Source: Alphaproteobacteria bacterium
GTDB lineage: Bacteria; Pseudomonadota; Alphaproteobacteria; SMXP01
Direction of reading: 5' to 3'
DNA length: 14,340 nucleotides
Assembly: GCA_028280675.1 (NCBI GenBank)
Contig: JANQLI010000183.1
Coordinates: 1-14,340 of the forward strand
The notes beneath the pieces were generated by a model that saw only the letters and a program-made list of their open reading frames with translations, searched no databases and was not told where the DNA came from. Positions 13,495 to 14,340 of the stretch are shown here, piece by piece; position 1 is the stretch's first letter, and each line of letters opens with the position of its first letter. A program made the position numbers and the translations under genes.

Positions 13495-14340
13495 TTAGAG
13501 TAAGCCCATAAAGCTTTCTATATCTTCAGGTTTTTCAATATTCGTAGATGAGAGAGACCGCTCGATACGACGCGCCAATCCTGAGAGCACTTTCCCCGCA
13601 CCCACTTCAACCACGGTTTCAACCCCTTGCGCCGCCATATAAGCCACACTCTCACGCCAGCGCACCATCCCGGTCACTTGCTCAACCAATTGACGGCGGA
13701 TGGTTTCCGGATCGCTGACCGCCTCAGCCGTCACATTGGCGACAAGCGGTACTTTGGGCGGGGCAATGGTCACTTTGGATAAAGCGTTTTGCATGACATC
13801 GGCGGCAGGTTCCATGAGAGAACAATGGAAAGGCGCGCTGACCTGTAACAACATGGCGCGTTTAGCGCCTGCCTCTTTGGCAAGATCGATGGCCCGCTCC
13901 ACCGCCGCAGCGGCACCACTAATCACCATTTGCCCAGGCGCATTATCATTGGCGGCCGTACAGACGTCGCCTTCTGCGGCCTTTTCAGCCACGTCGGCCG
14001 CTTGATCGAAATCGAGACCCAAAAGCGCGGCCATAGCCCCTTCCCCAACCGGCACGGCTGCCTGCATGGCTTGACCGCGGGTCTTCAAGAGACGGGCGGT
14101 ATCGGCAAGGCTCATCGCCCCAGCCGCTGCCAGCGCCGAATATTCTCCTAATGAATGCCCCGCCACAAAAGCGGCATTGGACCCAAGATCAAAGCCTGCC
14201 TCTTTTTCAAGGCAACGCATGACGGCCATCGACGTCGCCATCAACGCAGGTTGTGCATTTTCGGTCAGGGTCAGATCTTCAATCGGGCCGTCCCACATCA
14301 GCTTTGATAAGTTCTGTGACAGCGCATCATCCACTTCCTC
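13495..14340 (-). CDS. fabD: FabD, malonyl-CoA:ACP transacylase (5' partial)
   Basis: FabD moves malonyl from CoA to ACP, supplying the extender unit for FAS II. The frame is open to the window edge, two codons (Glu-Glu) past the GTG at 14334, so that GTG is an internal valine. 281 residues are visible. The nucleophile GHSLGEYSA has Ser at visible residue 63, the carboxylate-binding Arg is at 88, and the catalytic His is at 172 (SAPFHCSLM). Matching these to Ser92, Arg117 and His201 of E. coli FabD implies about 29 missing N-terminal residues, including the GQG motif. The C-terminal VVEVGAGKVLSGLARR is intact. It is the first visible gene of the minus-strand fab cluster, with fabG 45 nt downstream. 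Confidence 0.96.
   Translation of the reverse strand, partial: EEVDDALSQNLSKLMWDGPIEDLTLTENAQPALMATSMAVMRCLEKEAGFDLGSNAAFVAGHSLGEYSALAAAGAMSLADTARLLKTRGQAMQAAVPVGEGAMAALLGLDFDQAADVAEKAAEGDVCTAANDNAPGQMVISGAAAAVERAIDLAKEAGAKRAMLLQVSAPFHCSLMEPAADVMQNALSKVTIAPPKVPLVANVTAEAVSDPETIRRQLVEQVTGMVRWRESVAYMAAQGVETVVEVGAGKVLSGLARRIERSLSSTNIEKPEDIESFMGLL

Noticed and set aside
1..14340. Mobile elements, CRISPR arrays, tRNA or rRNA genes, defence or toxin-antitoxin genes
   Set aside because: No transposase, integrase, spaced direct repeats, cloverleaf-like sequence or such gene pairs were seen; gene order and content look like conserved core chromosome throughout.

Overview
The window carries chromosomal housekeeping genes in two blocks that converge near position 6770. 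The gene set and order (lptG-lptD-surA-pdxA-rsmA facing fabD-fabG-acpP-fabF-mltG-yicC-gmk) and the protein sequences point to an alphaproteobacterium with moderate GC content, roughly half by eye. I see no basis for naming a genus. I found no mobile element, CRISPR array, tRNA or rRNA.

Plus strand, 3-6773: lptG (its 5' end lies outside the window), lptD, surA, pdxA and rsmA. LptG is an inner-membrane permease subunit of the LPS exporter. LptD is the outer-membrane LPS translocon. SurA is the periplasmic chaperone that, in E. coli, is needed to fold LptD. PdxA (vitamin B6 synthesis) and RsmA (16S rRNA dimethylation) follow, joined by an ATGA overlap. The only sizeable gap, about 215 bp between lptD and surA, holds a candidate promoter and a hairpin that would lie at the 5' end of the surA mRNA.

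Minus strand, read from 14340 down to 6767: fabD (its 5' end lies outside the window), fabG, acpP and fabF form a fatty-acid synthesis cluster. They are followed by mltG (peptidoglycan strand termination), a small acidic three-helix membrane protein of unknown function, yicC (endoribonuclease family) and gmk (guanylate kinase). Two small genes end the run: an NTF2/SnoaL-like protein 2 nt after gmk, and a membrane-anchored protein with a phosphatase-like HCxxxxR loop. acpP is set apart by a 220-bp upstream region with a candidate sigma-70 promoter and a leader containing three short hairpins.

Together the two blocks cover lipid supply (FAS II and the acyl carrier protein that also feeds lipid A), LPS export, outer-membrane protein folding and wall synthesis, with translation and nucleotide functions attached. 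Most of this is conventional. The less explained parts are the 136-aa membrane protein, the two small genes after gmk, and several leader elements (surA, acpP, fabF, lptD). I found no convincing new multi-gene system.
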